Positions 28,636 through 37,159 of a stretch of DNA of 64,000 nt are shown here, one piece after another. The first letter of the stretch is position 1. Each line of letters opens with the position of its first letter. The notes beneath the pieces were generated by a model that was not told the origin of the DNA, did no database searches, and saw nothing but the letters and a program-made list of their open reading frames with translations. A program made the translations under genes and the position numbers. Source of the DNA: an uncultured Lachnospiraceae bacterium (GTDB taxonomy: Bacteria > Bacillota > Clostridia > Lachnospirales > Lachnospiraceae); assembly GCA_944381635.1 (NCBI GenBank), contig CALWLY010000001.1:62001-126000 (forward strand), given 5' to 3'.

Positions 28636-29706
28636 ATGGAAAATAGCAAAAAAAATGCTTTGGACAGAGAAATATATCTGAATTTAGCGCAGGCGGCAGC
28701 AAAACAGTTGTTTACATGGCCGCATGTAGAATCAGAAGAAAAACTGAAGCGAATGATCAAAAAATATATACTGTTCCGCAAGGTGGAAAAGCCGGACCGG
28801 TTTTCCTGGCCCAATGCATTGCTGGCAAAAGGCCTTTTAAGCGCATACCGGAAAACGGAAGAAGCATTCTGTCTGGAAGCTGTGCAGAAGTATCTGGAAA
28901 TGTGGATTGAGGACGGATGCGTCTGCAACTATGTGGATAACGCCATGAACGCTTCTCTTTTATTGGAACTATACGATATCGTGCCGTCAAATCATTATCT
29001 GGAAAAGGCACGCGAAACTGCGGAACTTTTCACGGAGGAGTGGAAAAGGACCGCAGACGGCAGTCTTGTGTACCGCAGACAGCACCCGGAAACGGTGTTT
29101 GCAGATACAGTGGGCATGATAAGCCCTCTTCTGTGCCGATATGGAGACAGAAAAAATTACAGGGAGGCCAGAGAACTTGGCTGTGTACAGATCAAAAGTT
29201 TTCTGGAAAATGGGATGGATGCGTCTTCCGGACTGCCTTACCATGGCTATAATCTGGAAGAAAAATTGAAGTACGGAATTATAGGATGGGGAAGAGCTGT
29301 GGGCTGGATTCTTTTAGGCATGGCGGACAGTATCCCTTTTCTTGCAGAAGGACAGGAGCGCAAAGAACTGGAAAATCTGATGAAAGACCTGTGCGAGACA
29401 GCCTGCAGCTATCAGAAGCCTGACGGTTTTTTTCCCTGGCAGCTTTCTGCCATGGAAGGGCCTTCTGATTCCTCGGCAACAGCCATGATCACCTATGGCG
29501 TAAAGACGGCATGCGAGCTTGGAATTTTGCCGGATTCCTATGCTGAGGCGGCAGAAAGAGCACAGGAAGCTCTCATTTCTGTGATAGAGTCTCAGGGAAT
29601 CGGTCAGTGTTCCGGAGAATGTATGGGTTTTGCGGAGTATCCCCAGCGGTATGGCGTTTACCCCTGGTCTACCGGACCGGCCCTTTGCGTTCTGGAACCG
29701 GTATGA
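28636..29706 (+). CDS. GH88/GH105-like (alpha/alpha)6-barrel glycoside hydrolase
   Basis: The 356-residue protein has no signal peptide. It shows (alpha/alpha)6-barrel blocks DNAMNASLLLELYD, GLPYHGYNLEEKLKYGIIGWGRAVGWIL and DSSATAMITYG, similar to unsaturated glucuronyl/rhamnogalacturonyl hydrolases such as YteR. If cytoplasmic, it could trim or recycle a glycan fragment, or have lost hydrolase function and act in modification. Finding it inside a biosynthetic locus is unusual. AT-rich spacers of 144 and 212 bp lie on either side. Alternative: another toroid family such as GlcNAc 2-epimerase-like. Confidence 0.68.
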   Translation: MENSKKNALDREIYLNLAQAAAKQLFTWPHVESEEKLKRMIKKYILFRKVEKPDRFSWPNALLAKGLLSAYRKTEEAFCLEAVQKYLEMWIEDGCVCNYVDNAMNASLLLELYDIVPSNHYLEKARETAELFTEEWKRTADGSLVYRRQHPETVFADTVGMISPLLCRYGDRKNYREARELGCVQIKSFLENGMDASSGLPYHGYNLEEKLKYGIIGWGRAVGWILLGMADSIPFLAEGQERKELENLMKDLCETACSYQKPDGFFPWQLSAMEGPSDSSATAMITYGVKTACELGILPDSYAEAAERAQEALISVIESQGIGQCSGECMGFAEYPQRYGVYPWSTGPALCVLEPV

Positions 29707-29918
29707 TGACAGAAAAATACTTTTGAAACACAGAAAATGTTGAAAATTTTTCAAATTACTCTGATATTGCCGAACAAATTTGCGGCTAAGCGTTTAATTG
29801 TCGAAAAAATCAGCATATTCAATACATTTGAAAAATATCAGACTAAATTCAGAATAATCTGTCAAAAAGAAGTAAAATGATAAAAAGAAAGAAAATAATA
29901 AGCGATAGGGGAAGCATA

Positions 29919-31010
29919 ATGAAAACAGCAGAAAGAAATTCGAATCTGGAGTTGTTGAGAATATTATCCATATTCATGATCATCTTTATCCACGCATTCG
30001 GGCTGGCCCAGGGTATGGCAACCGACCGGCTGGGAAGCAGTATTACCGGAATCATGAACGGTGTATGCAACATCGGAGTCACCTGTTTTATTTTACTGTC
30101 CGGCTATTTCGGAATACAGATTAAATGGAAAAAGATGATTCGCCTGGAATGTATGGTTATTTTTTACTCCCTGATTCAGGTGGCAGTGACTATGGCACTG
30201 TTTCCGGATAAGCTGCAGGGAGCGGCCCTCTTAGAGGAACTTGTAAAATCAGTGATTCCGGTAATATCAAGAAAATACTGGTTTTATTCCTGTTATGTAG
30301 CTTTATGCCTTTTCAGCCCTTTTCTGAACGAGATGATTCAGAAAATGAAGAAAGAAAAGCTTATGGCAATGCTTGGAACCGGCCTTTTGCTGTTCAGTGT
30401 TTTCCCGACTTTCTTCTATTTTGAAATCACTCAGGATAACGGAAAAGGAATCGTGAATATGATCCTGATCTACTGTATCGGACGTGCCATCAAACTGCAT
30501 GGGGATGCAGAAATCAGGAAGGGAAGGGCCTTTCTGGTATTTGTGGTACTCTGGATGATCAACTGGTATTCCAACGGACGTCTTCCCCAGATCGGAGGCA
30601 TTTATCACACTTTTTCCAAAGACAACAGCATCACCAATATTGTGATGGCCATTTTGCTGTTTTACATTTTCAAAAGCTTTAAATTCCAGAGCAGAACAAT
30701 AAACCGGATTGCGGTACATATTTTCTCGGTTTTTATTTTAAACAGCTTTCTGCTGGAAGTCATAAACGGTACCTTTCTGACGCTTACACCGGAGATTGTG
30801 GGCGGGAAATGTTTTTTCCCGGTACTGGCAAGTCAGGTAATTCTCACATTCTTATGTGCAGTGGCTGCTGATAGGATCAGAGCGTGGGTATTTCATATCC
30901 CCGAAAAGGCCTTTTCCCAGTGGGGAGAGAAAAAAATCGAAAGCATTTTAAAGGCAGGACTTTGGAGCCGTATCGGCAGCAAAGTGAAAAATAGTTTGAT
31001 AAAGCATTGA
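29919..31010 (+). CDS. Acyltransferase family 3 membrane protein (sugar O-acyltransferase)
   Basis: The 363-residue protein has about ten membrane helices and the N-terminal block NLELLRILSIFMIIFIHAFG with the conserved histidine of the OafA/WecH superfamily. It likely acetylates or otherwise acylates the polysaccharide across the membrane. ATG 29919 has AGGGGAA upstream and fits the family start; the ORF is open to 29877. It is bounded by AT-rich spacers. The soluble C-terminal tail is short and basic. Confidence 0.87.
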   Translation: MKTAERNSNLELLRILSIFMIIFIHAFGLAQGMATDRLGSSITGIMNGVCNIGVTCFILLSGYFGIQIKWKKMIRLECMVIFYSLIQVAVTMALFPDKLQGAALLEELVKSVIPVISRKYWFYSCYVALCLFSPFLNEMIQKMKKEKLMAMLGTGLLLFSVFPTFFYFEITQDNGKGIVNMILIYCIGRAIKLHGDAEIRKGRAFLVFVVLWMINWYSNGRLPQIGGIYHTFSKDNSITNIVMAILLFYIFKSFKFQSRTINRIAVHIFSVFILNSFLLEVINGTFLTLTPEIVGGKCFFPVLASQVILTFLCAVAADRIRAWVFHIPEKAFSQWGEKKIESILKAGLWSRIGSKVKNSLIKH

Positions 31011-31350
31011 GAAGATAGAAATGGCAAAAGATGCCAAACGAATTGTTTCGTGCTGCGCACTCCCACAATTCTGCCCTGTATTCGGATATCGTGTGGCGTA
31101 CGCCCCACTTTTATCCTCATATAGGGGCGGGTCATAAAGGCATAAAACCACTTATGTGCAAGCACAACGTGGTTTATGACCTTTCGACCCTGGCATCATA
31201 AAGTTTGAAATGTTCTGAAATTCACAAAAAAACAGACAATAGGAAATAAATTCAGAAAATATAAAATAAAAACTAAAACTATCTGTATTTTATGCACAGA
31301 TGTTTCAAAAGACAGAATAAAAGAAAAACAGAAAAGAATAAGGAGTATGA
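31011..31350. other. 340-bp gene-free spacer upstream of wzx
   Basis: The first part (about 31021-31185) is a highly structured inverted-repeat element, listed separately. The rest (about 31200-31338) is very AT-rich and A-rich with no clear promoter or terminator. An AAGGAG site before the ATG at 31351 serves the flippase gene. Short ORFs in this spacer look non-coding. Confidence 0.7.
31021..31185. repeat. Structured intergenic element with serial inverted repeats
   Basis: At least four hairpins can be drawn. TGGCA/TGCCA pairs 31022-31026 with 31032-31036. AATTGT/ACAATT pairs 31041-31046 with 31065-31070, enclosing GTGC/GCAC at 31050-31060. A near-palindrome spans 31091-31108, overlapping an alternative CGCCCC/GGGGCG pairing (31101-31106 with 31124-31129). 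GGTCATAAA/TTTATGACC pairs 31130-31138 with 31173-31181, with CCAC/GTGG inside. It is far more GC-rich than its AT-rich surroundings, so it looks inserted, perhaps a MITE-like or dispersed intergenic repeat or a structured RNA. No second copy is seen in the window. Confidence 0.5.
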
Positions 31351-32895
31351 ATGGGAAGACTTAAGTATGCAACCCGAAATATTATGTTCGGATATGTGGG
31401 AAATCTGGTGACAGCCTTGCTGGGCTTTGCAGTCCGCACGGTTTTTATTGCCAGACTGGGCGATACGTTAAACGGTGTCAACAGTTTATATACAGATCTT
31501 TTGTCCATGCTTTCGCTGGCAGAGCTGGGAATCGGTACAGCCTTGAATTTCAGTCTGTATGCTCCTGTGGCGAAAGGGGATACAGAAAAAATAAAATCCT
31601 ATATGCATCTGTATAAGCAGGCGTATCGAATCATCGCTTTTGTCATTGCAGGCATAGGCGTGGCGCTGATTCCCTTCCTGCAGTACATCGTAAAAAGTCC
31701 GGATTATCTGACTCTCAGCCAGCTCCGGCTTTACTATGTAATTTTCCTGTTTAACACTGTGAGCACTTATTTTGTGGCTTATAAGTACAGCCTTGTAAAT
31801 GCGGAACAGAAAAATTACATACAGACTAATATTCAGAGCATTACCAAAATGGTGACGGTCACAGCCCAGATTCTTGTTCTGCTTTTGACCTCCAATTTTC
31901 TCGCATACCTTTTGACTCAGGCAGCGGTGGAACTGATTCAGAAGATTTTTGTGAGCATGTATCTGAATCGGAAATACCCGTATCTTCTTGAAAAAAATGT
32001 ACAGAAGCTGACAAAAGAAGAAAAGAATGATGTAGTGAAAAAGACAAAGGCGCTGATGATTCACAAGCTGGGAGACATGGCCAGGCTGCAGACAGACAGT
32101 ATTATCATTTCCGGTTTTCTTGGCGTCGTGTGGGTTGGCCTTATCAATAACTATAAGCTGGTGATCAATCAGGTTTCCAACATTGTAAATGTGGTCTTTA
32201 ACTCTGTCATTTCCAGCTTTGGAAATCTGATTGCCACGGAAGGGAAAGAGAAACAGTTCCAACTGTTTCAGGTATATCGGTTTGTAGCTATCTGGGTTTA
32301 CGGATTTTCTGCCGTGGGCTTCTTCCTACTCCTTTCTCCTTTGATAGAGCTGTGGCTTGGAAAGGACCGCCTTCTGGCGAACAGTATTCTGGTATGGGTT
32401 CTCATTGACTATTTTCTGAAAGGGGAAAGAGTCGTTTTGTCTAATTTCAAAACAGCGGCAGGCGTTTTCGAACAGGATAAATACCTGACACTGATTCAGG
32501 GAGGCGTCAATCTGGTGATTTCCCTTGTGCTGGTGCAGAGAATCGGAATGGCCGGGGTCTATATCGGAACCGTCGTGTCAGGACTGATTGCCAATATCAG
32601 CAAACCGATCATTATTTACCATGTGTGCTTTGATAAAAAGGCAGGAAGCTATTTTGCTGAGTCACTGAAATATATTGTTATGATCGGAGTTTCTCTGCTT
32701 GTGCTGGAACCGATAAAAGCTGTGGTGATTTCCAATCTGAATATTTTTACGTTCCTTCTGATGGCGCTTATCATAACTATCGTGTTCAACGCCATATTTT
32801 TCCTGTTTTTCCGCAAAGCTCCGGAATTTCAGTATGTTTCTAACCTTGTGGAGGAAAAGGTTGGGAGAAAAATCAGAAAATTCATGAAAAAATAG
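31351..32895 (+). CDS. Wzx-like polysaccharide flippase (PST/MATE-like)
   Basis: The 514-residue protein has about twelve to fourteen membrane helices and the PST-family start (ARNIMFGYVGNLVTALLGFAVRTVFI). It also has the repeated mid-region MIHKLGDMARLQTDSIIISGFLG seen in Firmicute repeat-unit transporters. It should flip undecaprenyl-linked repeat units outward. Because the locus also encodes two PglK-like ABC flippases, it is probably assigned to a different glycan or a recombined segment. AAGGAG lies 5 bases before the start. Confidence 0.88.
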   Translation: MGRLKYATRNIMFGYVGNLVTALLGFAVRTVFIARLGDTLNGVNSLYTDLLSMLSLAELGIGTALNFSLYAPVAKGDTEKIKSYMHLYKQAYRIIAFVIAGIGVALIPFLQYIVKSPDYLTLSQLRLYYVIFLFNTVSTYFVAYKYSLVNAEQKNYIQTNIQSITKMVTVTAQILVLLLTSNFLAYLLTQAAVELIQKIFVSMYLNRKYPYLLEKNVQKLTKEEKNDVVKKTKALMIHKLGDMARLQTDSIIISGFLGVVWVGLINNYKLVINQVSNIVNVVFNSVISSFGNLIATEGKEKQFQLFQVYRFVAIWVYGFSAVGFFLLLSPLIELWLGKDRLLANSILVWVLIDYFLKGERVVLSNFKTAAGVFEQDKYLTLIQGGVNLVISLVLVQRIGMAGVYIGTVVSGLIANISKPIIIYHVCFDKKAGSYFAESLKYIVMIGVSLLVLEPIKAVVISNLNIFTFLLMALIITIVFNAIFFLFFRKAPEFQYVSNLVEEKVGRKIRKFMKK

Positions 32896-33023
32896 AAATT
32901 TAGTGAAAAGCCTGAAAATAGATAAAAAAGTATAAAAATTCTGAAATAAAATATAAATGCCGAAATATTCTGGAAACAGAAAGAATTGTCAAAATATTCA
33001 AAGGGCTGAGAGGGAGAGAGAAG

Positions 33024-33953
33024 ATGATTATTATTGAAGTCATGGGAGGACTGGGCAATCAGCTGCAGCAGTATGCGCTGTATGAAAAAATGAAAAGCCT
33101 GGGAAAAGAAGCAAAGCTGGATATCTCCTGGTTTACGCAGGCCGGCAGGCAGAGCCAGGTGCTGGCAAAAAGAAAACTGGAACTGGATTATTTTGCGGGA
33201 ATGCAGTATGATAAGTGTACACCGCAGGAAAAAGAGGAACTGCTTGGTTCCGGCGGCCTGTGGCAGAAAGCAAGAAAAAAACTGATGCCCTCATATAACC
33301 GGCATTTTATGGAAAACGGCATGTACCATCCGGAAATCTTTGAAAAAAAGAACGCTTATCTTACCGGTTTCTGGGCCTGTGAAAAATATTATGCGGATGT
33401 TCTGTCGTCTATTCGGGAAAAATTAAACTTTCCGGACAGTAAAAACGCAGAAGTCCGGAGAAAAAATGAAGAATTGCTGAAAGAAATACAGGAATTCAGA
33501 AAACAGCGCGGCCATGTGGTCAGCATCCATATCCGCAGAGGCGACTATCTGGATAAAGAAAATGCGTCCATGTTTGGCGGAATCTGCACGGATGCCTACT
33601 ATCAGGCAGCCATGGAGAAAATGAAAAAGGAATATGACAAGGTTCGTTTCCTCATGTTTTCCGATGATATTCCCTATGTGCGGGAACACTATCAGGGAGA
33701 AGAATTCCTTGTAGCAGACTGGAACACAGGAGAGGACAGCATACAGGATATGCGTCTTATGAGCGCCTGCGACGGAAATATCTGCGCAAACAGCACCTTT
33801 TCATTCTGGGGCGCCAGATTTAATAAAAATGAACAGAAAAAGATGATACGTCCCGCGAAACACAAAAACTCACAGGTAATCATACCGGAAGTGATGAAAG
33901 ATTTGTGGAGCGGATGGATCTTGATTGATGAGAACGGGAAAGAAGTAGGATGA
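33024..33953 (+). CDS. GT11 alpha-1,2-fucosyltransferase-like protein
   Basis: The 309-residue protein has GGLGNQLQQYALYEKM near the start, the full signature HIRRGDY from residue 169, QDMRLMSACDGNICANSTFSFWG downstream, and the overall GT11 layout. It is expected to be an L-fucosyltransferase using GDP-fucose. It overlaps the next gene by ATGA, so expression is coupled to the WecG-GT4 fusion. A 128-bp AT-rich spacer separates it from wzx. It is clearly similar to 12936. Confidence 0.9.
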   Translation: MIIIEVMGGLGNQLQQYALYEKMKSLGKEAKLDISWFTQAGRQSQVLAKRKLELDYFAGMQYDKCTPQEKEELLGSGGLWQKARKKLMPSYNRHFMENGMYHPEIFEKKNAYLTGFWACEKYYADVLSSIREKLNFPDSKNAEVRRKNEELLKEIQEFRKQRGHVVSIHIRRGDYLDKENASMFGGICTDAYYQAAMEKMKKEYDKVRFLMFSDDIPYVREHYQGEEFLVADWNTGEDSIQDMRLMSACDGNICANSTFSFWGARFNKNEQKKMIRPAKHKNSQVIIPEVMKDLWSGWILIDENGKEVG

Positions 33954-35899
33954 AAAGCGACTTAACGTATTGCGATATCTTAAACACAAGAATCAATGTA
34001 ATAAATATGGAAAATACCGTGGAATATCTTTCCGAGAATGTGGAAAGCCTGCGGGGAAGCTATATTTGTGTTTCCAATGTGCATACTACGGTAATGGCCT
34101 ATCGCGACGAGCAATATCGGAAAGTTCAAAATGAAAGTGCCATGAATCTGCCGGATGGAAAACCGCTGTCTATCGTGCAGAAAATGAAAGGGTTTTCTCA
34201 GGCAGAAAGAGTCCCCGGACCGGATTTAATGCCTGAAATATTCAAGATTTCGGAAGAAAAAGGATATCGGCATTATTTTTATGGAAGCACGGAGCATGTA
34301 CTTGAGGAGTTAGAGAAAAACCTGAAGAGTCGTTTCCCGAAACTGCAGATTGCAGGGATGTATTCCCCGCCTTTTCGGCCGTTGACAGACGAAGAAGATG
34401 AGGAGGCGGTCAAAAGAATCAACGACGCCAGACCGGACTTTGTGTGGGTAGGACTTGGAGCCCCCAAACAGGAGCTTTGGATGGCAGAGCATAAAGGCAG
34501 AGTGAAAGCAGTTATGCTTGGCGTCGGTGCAGGTTTTGAATTCCATGCAGGAACTGTAAAAAGAGCGCCTCACTGGATGCAGGAATATTGTCTGGAGTGG
34601 CTGTTCCGCATGTTTCAGGACCCCAAGCGCCTTCTGCCAAGATATATCAACACTAATTTTTCTTTTCTTTACTATGTTTGGAAAGAGGAGAGAAAGCATA
34701 AAAAGACGCAGAAAAGAGAAGATGGACAGAAAATCTACAAGGATAAGCGAAGGAAGTCTTCCAGAAAAGACAAACAAAGCCTTCGCATTGCCATGATCGG
34801 ACATAAAAGAATTCCGTCCAGAGAAGGCGGAGTGGAGGTTGTGGTAGATGAACTGTCCAGACGATATGTGAAACTTGGACACCAGGTGGATGCCTATAAC
34901 CGCTCCGGTTATCATGTATCAGGAAAAGAATACGATGCGGGAAGAAAAGGAAAATATTATTCCGGAATTCGCATTATCACAGTTCCCACCTTTAAAAATG
35001 GAAAACTCAATGCCATTGTCTATTCCATTCTGGCTACGATACGTGCACTGTTCGGTAGATATGACGTAATTCATTTCCATGCGGAAGGACCATGCACTAT
35101 GATATGGCTGCCGAAACTGTTCGGCATTCATACAGTTGCCACAATCCATGGATTGGACTGGCAGCGTTCAAAGTGGGGGAATTTTGCATCCCATGTTCTG
35201 AAGTTTGGAGAAAAGATGGCTGCCAAATATGCGGATGAGGTAATCGTCCTTTCTAAAAATATGCAGACTTACTTTAAAGAAACCTATGGCAGAGATACCG
35301 TTTTTATTCCAAACGGCATCAATAAACCGGAAAAAAAGGAAGTTCAGGAGATAAAAGAAAGATTTGGCCTTGAAAAGGACGATTATATTCTTTTTCTTGC
35401 AAGGCTGGTGCCTGAAAAAGGCATCCATTATCTGATTGAAGCTTTTGAACAGATAAAAACGGATAAAAAACTTGTTATTGCCGGCGGCAGCAGTCATTCT
35501 TACGAATATATGGAAAAGATTCACAAGATGGCGGAGAAAGACAGCAGGATTTTAATGCCGGGATTTGTAGCAGGAAGAGCGCTGGAAGAAATGTATTCCA
35601 ATGCCTATTTTTTTGTACTGCCAAGCGATGTGGAGGGAATGGCAGTCTCTCTGCTGGAAGCCATGAGTTATGGAAACTGCTGTGTGATCAGTGATATAGA
35701 AGAAAACACGGAAGTGGTTGGCGACAAGGCAGTATGGTTTAGAAAAGGCGATGTAAATGATCTGAAAGAGAAGATGGAAGAGCTGCTTGAACATTCGGAA
35801 GAGGTTGACAGATATCGGGCGGAGAGCAGTAATTTTGTCTGCAGTAAACATGACTGGAATAAAGTTGTGGAAGAAACACTGAACTTGTATAGAAAATAG
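33950..35899 (+). CDS. Fusion of WecG/TagA/CpsF (GT26) and GT4 glycosyltransferases
   Basis: The 649-residue two-domain protein has an N-terminal GT26 domain (about 1-245) with the conserved Asp in LPDGKP (D69) and GLGAPKQELWM (PKQE at 172-175). A lysine-rich linker covers about 246-277. A GT4 domain from about 278 has EGGVEVVVDEL in its glycine loop and EX7E in VEGMAVSLLEAM. GT26 enzymes add the second sugar (often ManNAc-type) to a lipid-linked monosaccharide; the GT4 half could add the third. The frame is open throughout, so the fusion looks real and not a sequencing artefact. Confidence 0.9.
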   Translation: MKSDLTYCDILNTRINVINMENTVEYLSENVESLRGSYICVSNVHTTVMAYRDEQYRKVQNESAMNLPDGKPLSIVQKMKGFSQAERVPGPDLMPEIFKISEEKGYRHYFYGSTEHVLEELEKNLKSRFPKLQIAGMYSPPFRPLTDEEDEEAVKRINDARPDFVWVGLGAPKQELWMAEHKGRVKAVMLGVGAGFEFHAGTVKRAPHWMQEYCLEWLFRMFQDPKRLLPRYINTNFSFLYYVWKEERKHKKTQKREDGQKIYKDKRRKSSRKDKQSLRIAMIGHKRIPSREGGVEVVVDELSRRYVKLGHQVDAYNRSGYHVSGKEYDAGRKGKYYSGIRIITVPTFKNGKLNAIVYSILATIRALFGRYDVIHFHAEGPCTMIWLPKLFGIHTVATIHGLDWQRSKWGNFASHVLKFGEKMAAKYADEVIVLSKNMQTYFKETYGRDTVFIPNGINKPEKKEVQEIKERFGLEKDDYILFLARLVPEKGIHYLIEAFEQIKTDKKLVIAGGSSHSYEYMEKIHKMAEKDSRILMPGFVAGRALEEMYSNAYFFVLPSDVEGMAVSLLEAMSYGNCCVISDIEENTEVVGDKAVWFRKGDVNDLKEKMEELLEHSEEVDRYRAESSNFVCSKHDWNKVVEETLNLYRK

Positions 35900-35959
35900 A
35901 ACAGGGTTCAGAAAAGGAATGAACTGCTGCCAGAGGGAAAGGACAAGGAAGTTGGTAAA

Positions 35960-37159
35960 ATGAAAATTTTGATAGTAAATAAGTTTTTATATCCTAACGG
36001 AGGTTCTGAAACCTACATTTTTAAAATTGGAGAGCAGTTGCAGAAAATGGGGCACGAGGTGCAGTATTTTGGAATGGAGCATGAGGGAAGAATTGTTGGA
36101 AATCATGCGGAAAGCTATACCTCGAACATGGATTTTCACACAGGAAAGCTGCAGAAGCTGATGTATCCGTTTAAAATTATTTATTCCAGAGAAGCCCGCA
36201 AGAAAATCCGAAAGGTGTTGGATGATTTTAAACCGGATGTGGTACATCTGAACAATTTTAATTTTCAGCTTACCCCTTCTGTTATTTATGAGATACGCAA
36301 ATTTGAAAAGCAGACCGGAAAGAAAGTGAAAATTGTGTTTACGGCACATGATTCACAGCTGGTCTGCCCAAATCATCTTATGTTAAACGGCAGGACCGGA
36401 AAGGCTTGTCAAAAATGTTTGAGCGGTTCAAAATGGAACTGTACAAAATACAGATGTATTCATGGTTCTTTTATAAAAAGTGTGCTTGGCACGTTAGAGG
36501 CCCTTGTTTACGGCATGCTTGGAACATATAGGGAAATTGACAAGGTAATCTGTCCGAGTAAATTTATGGCGGAAACTTTGTCTTACAACAAAAATTTGAA
36601 AAATCAGATTGTCACAATTCAAAATTTTTTGGATAAAGAAGAAATTCCTGAACAAAAAAAGGAAGATTATATCTTATATTTTGGAAGATATTCAGAAGAA
36701 AAGGGCATTGCTACGCTTTTGAAAGTGTGTAGAAAACTGGAAAAGATACCGTTTGTCTTTGCGGGAAAGGGACCTTTAGAGCAGGAGGTAAACAAGCTTC
36801 CGAATATAGTAAATAAAGGCTTTTTAAAGGGAAAAGATTTATACGAATTAATTCAAAAGGCAAGACTGGTAGTTTTCCCGTCAGAATGTTTCGAAAATTG
36901 TCCGTTCACTGTCATGGAAGCGCAAATATATGGAACTCCGATAATTGCCTCCTCATTGGGAGGAGTACCCGAGTTAATAAAAGATTCTTGTACGGGAAGG
37001 TTGTTTGAAGCGGGAAATGTGTCAGAATTAACAAGAATAATCGAAGATCTCTGGTTTCATAGAGAAAAACTGGATGAGTATACAGAGAACTGTAAGGATG
37101 TACATTTTAGCAGTTTGGAAGAATATTGTGAAACTTTAGTAAAAGAATGCTATGATTAA
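35960..37159 (+). CDS. GT4 glycosyltransferase
   Basis: The 399-residue GT-B enzyme has LYPNGGSETYIFKIGEQL at the glycine loop. A cysteine-containing acceptor region (VCPNHLMLN, CQKCLSG, NCTKYRC) is common in one GT4 subgroup. EX7E lies in FENCPFTVMEAQ. The surrounding sequence becomes AT-rich from here on. It overlaps the next gene by 8 bases. Donor unknown. Confidence 0.9.
   Translation: MKILIVNKFLYPNGGSETYIFKIGEQLQKMGHEVQYFGMEHEGRIVGNHAESYTSNMDFHTGKLQKLMYPFKIIYSREARKKIRKVLDDFKPDVVHLNNFNFQLTPSVIYEIRKFEKQTGKKVKIVFTAHDSQLVCPNHLMLNGRTGKACQKCLSGSKWNCTKYRCIHGSFIKSVLGTLEALVYGMLGTYREIDKVICPSKFMAETLSYNKNLKNQIVTIQNFLDKEEIPEQKKEDYILYFGRYSEEKGIATLLKVCRKLEKIPFVFAGKGPLEQEVNKLPNIVNKGFLKGKDLYELIQKARLVVFPSECFENCPFTVMEAQIYGTPIIASSLGGVPELIKDSCTGRLFEAGNVSELTRIIEDLWFHREKLDEYTENCKDVHFSSLEEYCETLVKECYD

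Noticed and set aside
31486..32262. A 258-codon minus-strand ORF
   Set aside because: Shadow of the Wzx flippase gene; no ribosome binding site or recognisable motif.
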